From contig JAJXPD010000033.1 in assembly GCA_021641325.1 (NCBI GenBank), positions 1 through 15,709 of the forward strand: a stretch of 15,709 nucleotides of DNA, in the 5' to 3' direction. The notes under the pieces are model-generated. The model ran no database searches and was not told where the DNA came from. It saw only the letters and a list, made by a program, of their open reading frames with translations. The position numbers and the translations under genes were made by a program. This stretch comes from Opitutales bacterium. GTDB lineage: Bacteria > Verrucomicrobiota > Verrucomicrobiia > Opitutales > Intestinicryptomonadaceae. The number at the start of each line of letters is the position of its first letter. Positions within the stretch are counted from its first letter, which is position 1. Positions 14,328 through 15,709 of this stretch are shown piece after piece.

Positions 14328-14857
14328 AATGCCTCCCTCCCGAATGACGACTCCCGCGCGGCAAGAGTCGTCAGAAGCTTCCGCATTTGCGCATGCGCGA
14401 ACACCGCCGCAATCCACGCGGGAATCGCAACGACAAGCCCCGCCTGAGTGGTTATGAGCGCAACCGAAATTCCCTCGGCGACGCCCGCGGAGGAATCGGA
14501 GGCGGAGGAGACAATGGTTTCGGTCATTCCCGCGACAGTCCCCAAAAGACCGACAAGCGGCGCGGCGACCGCCAGCGATTTCAGCATTTTTACCCTGCGC
14601 TCCTCGTCCGAAATCAGTTCCGACCGCAGCCGCGCGAACGCCGATTTTACGTCGGGCGCGGAATTTTCCGATTCGAATTTTACGAACTCCCGCGCGAACG
14701 ATTTTTCGTCGGCGCAAAGCGCGTTAAGCCAGCCCAGCCGCAGGGACGTTTTGAACGCGCAAAAATACGCGTACAAGGCAATCGCCGCCAGCGGATACAT
14801 CAAAATTCCGCCCGCCGCGAACACCCCGCAAAACAACTCCGCAAAAGATTCCGTCAT
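14324..14857 (-). CDS. exbB: MotA/TolQ/ExbB proton channel protein, short form
   Basis: ExbB forms the pentameric inner-membrane scaffold around ExbD. This 177-residue protein has three helices: about residues 12-34 (GGILMYPLAAIALYAYF), 93-115 (VAAPLVGLLGTVAGMTETIV) and 127-155 (VALITTQAGLVVAIPAWIA). The APLVGLLGTVAGM and GLVVAIPA motifs define the family. It has no N-terminal extension, unlike the ExbB encoded just upstream, so the two are different forms. Its ATG overlaps the upstream exbB stop (ATGA, 14854-14857), and its stop overlaps exbD. Direct pairing with this ExbD is inferred from adjacency. Confidence 0.92.
   Translation of the reverse strand: MTESFAELFCGVFAAGGILMYPLAAIALYAYFCAFKTSLRLGWLNALCADEKSFAREFVKFESENSAPDVKSAFARLRSELISDEERRVKMLKSLAVAAPLVGLLGTVAGMTETIVSSASDSSAGVAEGISVALITTQAGLVVAIPAWIAAVFAHAQMRKLLTTLAARESSFGREAL
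14332..14340 (-). promoter_or_regulatory. Double Shine-Dalgarno fixing the GTG start of exbD
   Basis: Minus-strand GGAGGGAGG holds two overlapping GGAGG sites, ending eight and four bases before the GTG at 14327. This and the GTGA overlap are the evidence for the non-ATG start. It is the strongest ribosome binding site in the window. Confidence 0.7.
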
Positions 14858-15709
14858 TTTTCTACCACCGCCAGAAACGACGACGCAAGTTTTTCCATGT
14901 CGGCAAGAACCGCGCGCGCGCGGCGCGTCAGGAACGCGTGGGCGACGAACGCGGGTATTGCCACAATCAGCCCGTACTCGGTGGTTATCAGAGCCTCGCC
15001 GATTCCCGCGCCGAGAAGCCGCGCGTTGCCAAGCCCCTGCGCCGAGAGGTCGGCGAAAGTTTTGATTATGCCTGTTACCGTCCCCAAAAGTCCGAAAAGC
15101 GGCGCGACGGTCGCCGAAACCGACAGCACCGACAAACCCCAGTGCAGACGCCCGCCGACCGAAAGCATGTGCTCGTAGGCGATTTCCTCCAACTGCGAAA
15201 CCGGCGAATTGCGCGATTCAAGCATCGCAGAAAGTATGTCCGCATAGGGATAGCCCATGCGCCGCGCGGCGGTTTCGGCGGCTTCCGCGCCCCTTTCTTC
15301 CAACGCCGAAAGCACGGCGGATACCGCGTTTTTCGGGGCGCGGCGCAGGCGGGCAAAACTTGCGGTTTTCCACAAAAACACCGCAAGCGAAATGAGTCCG
15401 AAAAAGAGAATGGGGTACATCAAAACGCCGCCGACGGCGACGTCCTCGGCAAAAGTGCGCGACTTCGATTCGGCGTCGAACAACGCGCCGCCCGAAACGT
15501 CGGCGGGCAGAGTGCCGGCGCGCCCCCCGGCGAAGTCCGCAATTTCCTTCGCGCGGGACTCTCCGTACAACGCGCCCGACTCCGCCAAAAAGCCAGCGGT
15601 CGAGCTTCCCACAAAGTACGAAAACCCGCCCACCCTGAAAGTTTTGCCGACAAGCTTCTCGCCCGTCTTTGCCCGAACCGCCGTAAAATCGGTCTGCGCG
15701 AGCGGGTTG
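14854..15709 (-). CDS. exbB: MotA/TolQ/ExbB proton channel protein with N-terminal periplasmic extension (5' end outside window)
   Basis: The reading frame is open to the right edge of the window, so only the last 284 residues are seen. The C-terminal part is a complete ExbB domain: a first helix VGGVLMYPILFFGLISLAVFLW, the APLFGLLGTVTGI motif, and ALITTEYGLIVAIPAFVAHAFL. Before it are about 95 visible residues, VRAKTGEKLVGKTFRVGG and onwards through a Gly/Ala-rich segment. They look like the end of the long periplasmic domain seen in ExbB proteins of Verrucomicrobiota and Planctomycetota. A GTG at 15633 is not the start, because the frame and the similarity-like segment continue upstream. 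It overlaps the short exbB by four bases. Confidence 0.92.
   Translation of the reverse strand, partial: NPLAQTDFTAVRAKTGEKLVGKTFRVGGFSYFVGSSTAGFLAESGALYGESRAKEIADFAGGRAGTLPADVSGGALFDAESKSRTFAEDVAVGGVLMYPILFFGLISLAVFLWKTASFARLRRAPKNAVSAVLSALEERGAEAAETAARRMGYPYADILSAMLESRNSPVSQLEEIAYEHMLSVGGRLHWGLSVLSVSATVAPLFGLLGTVTGIIKTFADLSAQGLGNARLLGAGIGEALITTEYGLIVAIPAFVAHAFLTRRARAVLADMEKLASSFLAVVEK

Noticed and set aside
14328..14717. Possible 130-residue N-terminal extension of ExbD
   Set aside because: It is the short exbB gene in another frame. ExbD of normal length starts at GTG 14327 with a strong Shine-Dalgarno.
14910..14930. Run of alternating CG that could form Z-DNA or a repeat element
   Set aside because: It lies in the exbB coding region and encodes a normal Arg/Ala stretch (RRARAV); explained by codon choice.
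1..15709. CRISPR array, tRNA, insertion sequence ends, attachment site or phage genes
   Set aside because: I scanned for regularly spaced repeats, tRNA-like cloverleaf arms and transposase or integrase motifs by eye and found none. All longer stretches are explained by conserved genes.

Overview
The window is a gene-dense, high-GC bacterial chromosome segment with no sign of mobile DNA. It has no tRNA, rRNA, CRISPR array, insertion sequence or phage gene, and no gap longer than about 130 bases between genes. The gene content points to a diderm bacterium, most likely Verrucomicrobiota of the Opitutae type. The main reason is the layout of two ExbB paralogues (one with an N-terminal periplasmic extension), ExbD, a short TonB and a periplasmic TPR protein. 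Phylum assignment is inference from gene content and style, not from a search.

Layout. (1) Positions 129-4878, minus strand: glgA (glycogen synthase), a SNF2-family helicase and exoA (exonuclease III/AP endonuclease), separated by 4 and 15 bases, ending in a candidate terminator at 61-80. (2) Positions 4964-7563, plus strand, divergent from glgA: a PfkB-family sugar kinase, queA (queuosine synthesis, overlapping the kinase by 4 bases) and an unrecognised four-helix membrane protein. (3) Position 7601-7634: a strong intrinsic terminator between the convergent units, oriented to end the minus-strand gene. (4) Positions 7688-8719, minus strand: a stand-alone exported nucleoside hydrolase with its own clear Shine-Dalgarno. 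(5) From 8821 to the right edge, minus strand: one ten-gene run, exbB (sensor type, 5' end outside the window), exbB, exbD, tonB, TPR protein, folP, folB, folK, rsmI and a Ppx/GppA phosphatase. Six of its nine junctions are 4-base ATGA/GTGA overlaps.

How the genes fit together. The exb/ton genes should make an inner-membrane, proton-driven motor that energises TonB-dependent outer-membrane transport, with the TPR protein as a likely periplasmic partner. The three fol genes supply consecutive or adjacent steps of dihydropteroate synthesis. RsmI and QueA modify rRNA and tRNA. GlgA and the sugar kinase belong to carbohydrate storage and sugar-phosphate metabolism, and ExoA and the helicase to DNA metabolism.

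No clearly new system is visible. The most unusual signal is a perfect 30-base, ten-codon direct repeat shared by the 5' coding regions of tonB and the adjacent TPR gene. It lies in the TonB membrane anchor and the TPR signal peptide, and the flanking protein sequence is similar too. This suggests local duplication or gene conversion of an export/anchor segment. Other points worth a look are the zinc-ligand-less SWIM-like N-terminus of the helicase, the substrate of the PfkB kinase, the orphan membrane protein, and the fusion of an energy-transduction cluster to a folate operon.
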